The notes beneath the pieces were generated by a model. The model searched no databases, had not been told where the DNA came from, and saw only the letters and a program-made list of their open reading frames with translations. A DNA stretch of 34,385 nucleotides from JAUIGE01 sp045106685. GTDB taxonomy: Bacteria > Bacteroidota > Bacteroidia > J057. Position 1 is the stretch's first letter. The number at the start of each line of letters is the position of its first letter. Shown here piece after piece: positions 33,625-34,385 of this stretch. The position numbers and the translations under genes were made by a program. Location: NCBI GenBank assembly GCA_045106685.1, contig JBGCFB010000138.1, forward strand, positions 1 through 34,385, given 5' to 3'.

Positions 33625-33756
33625 ATCCGTTAAATTTGTTTGTTAAGTGTGAAATACGAATGAAAGAACGCTGTGAGAGAAGACAATTTTCAGCCAATTT
33701 GAACAAATCTCCTATTCTAAGCAATAGTAATTTACCAGAAATCGAAATATTCAAAC

Positions 33757-34188
33757 GTGAAGAAAACCATCCTTATCATTAATGGCCCCAATTTAAACCT
33801 GCTCGGAAAACGCGAGCCAGAGATTTATGGAAACCAGACTTTGGAAGCAGTTATGGGGGGGCTGGTCACACTATTTCCTGATATTAATTTCGAATTTGTC
33901 CAATCCAATCATGAAGGAGTCATTGTCGATAGGCTCAATGCATGTGTAGAAAAAGCGCCTGATGGCATCATTATCAATGGCGGTGCATTTACGCATTATA
34001 GCTACAGCATATATGACGCGCTCAAGATGCTGAATCTTCCAAAAGTGGAAGTTCATATCTCACATATTTTTAATCGGGAGGAATTTAGGAAGACCTCTGT
34101 AATCGCTCCGGCTTGTGACACGATGATCAGCGGAGCGGGCGTTTTGGGCTATGAACTTGCGGTTCGGGCGATTTTAAAAAATGAGTAA
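33757..34188 (+). CDS. aroQ: Type II 3-dehydroquinate dehydratase
   Basis: This 143-residue enzyme of the shikimate pathway converts 3-dehydroquinate to 3-dehydroshikimate. Family motifs are present: INGPNLNLLGKREPEIYG with the catalytic Tyr, INGGAFTHYSYSIYDAL, VEVHISHIFNREEFRKTSVI and GYELAVRAI. The start is GTG at 33757-33759; no in-frame ATG precedes it and the reading MKKTILIINGP fits the family start. Length is normal. It is transcribed alone, divergent from mscL. Confidence 0.97.
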   Translation: MKKTILIINGPNLNLLGKREPEIYGNQTLEAVMGGLVTLFPDINFEFVQSNHEGVIVDRLNACVEKAPDGIIINGGAFTHYSYSIYDALKMLNLPKVEVHISHIFNREEFRKTSVIAPACDTMISGAGVLGYELAVRAILKNE

Positions 34189-34218
34189 TTCATTTTTTAG
34201 TACAAAGTTCATAGTGAG

Positions 34219-34385
34219 ATTGTCTAACGGTTCTGTGTAAGCCAATTTTTTAGCAAAATTGTCATTTCGACTCGCGTAGCTGAGGAGAAATCTTGACTTT
34301 GTCGACTTAGAATGCTAAAAGTCAAGATGTCTCGCCAGCTTCGCGGCTCGACATGACAACCTTTTTGGTTTCGTTAGACAACTTC
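34219..34385. repeat. Long inverted repeat, GTCATTTCGAC family, cut by window edge
   Basis: The inner arms 34261-34299 and about 34319-34357 are imperfect reverse complements: GTCATTTCGACTCGCG on the left against CGCGGCTCGACATGAC on the right. An outer pair TTGTCTAACG (34220-34229) and CGTTAGACAA (34373-34382) encloses them. GTCATTTCGAC-type repeats are common between genes in Bacteroidota, as I recall. It follows aroQ. Confidence 0.85.

Overview
The window comes from a member of the Bacteroidota. The signs are type IX secretion (T9SS) C-terminal sorting domains with YPNP-type motifs (genes at 5677-7629 and 10231-10737), a SusC/TonB-type beta-barrel receptor with a carboxypeptidase-regulatory N-terminus, phylum-typical families (DUF3667, DUF4350, tail-fibre S74 proteins with a T9SS partner, LytS/LytTR pairs), almost no Shine-Dalgarno sequences, and promoter boxes of the TAnnTTTG type. 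A Saprospiria-like lineage is my guess from gene style only. No rRNA, tRNA, CRISPR array, prophage or autonomous transposon was seen.

Layout. 1-3550 (minus): a truncated secreted serine hydrolase and two outer-membrane beta-barrel proteins. 3884-7629 (plus): a DUF1800/DUF1501 pair, the second with both a Tat signal and a T9SS sorting domain. 7667-10022 (minus): a small anchored periplasmic protein and a transglutaminase-like protein. 10231-13233 (minus): a two-gene operon of an S74 (endosialidase-chaperone) fibre protein and a T9SS-sorted protein, divergent from a TPR-CHAT protease-like protein (13339-16503, plus). 16574-16840: a MITE-like element with 14-bp flanking direct repeats. 16861-21312: an outer-membrane receptor divergent from a LytS-type kinase and LytTR regulator. 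21623-26296: a DivIC/FtsB-like protein, the flotillin FloA, an ATP-grasp-like/glutamine-amidotransferase gene pair, and PhoH. 26397-28033 (plus): a DUF62-family protein translationally coupled to a DUF3667 membrane protein. 28081-32062 (minus): a tightly overlapping operon SpoIIM - membrane protein - DUF4129-like - DUF4350. 32144-34188: a Xer recombinase, MscL and AroQ.

The most unusual structure is between the genes. Six boundaries carry inverted repeats whose arms are arrays of degenerate words on an exact register: GTT/AAC words every 7 nt (5564-5649, 23079-23165, 25259-25340, 32075-32139), AATC/GATT words every 7 nt (10103-10187, with a solo arm at 2421-2452), and AAT/ATT words every 8 nt (33047-33204). 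Word sequence drifts while the period is held. The 8-nt array overlaps the 5' end of the Xer gene, which has no usable ATG. Other boundaries carry more conventional inverted repeats (3597-3650, 7637-7668, 8329-8356, 16665-16746, 34219-34385).

Best candidates for new biology are the period-locked word arrays, the ATP-grasp/amidotransferase module, the MITE-like element, and a perfectly palindromic divergent promoter at 26334-26350.
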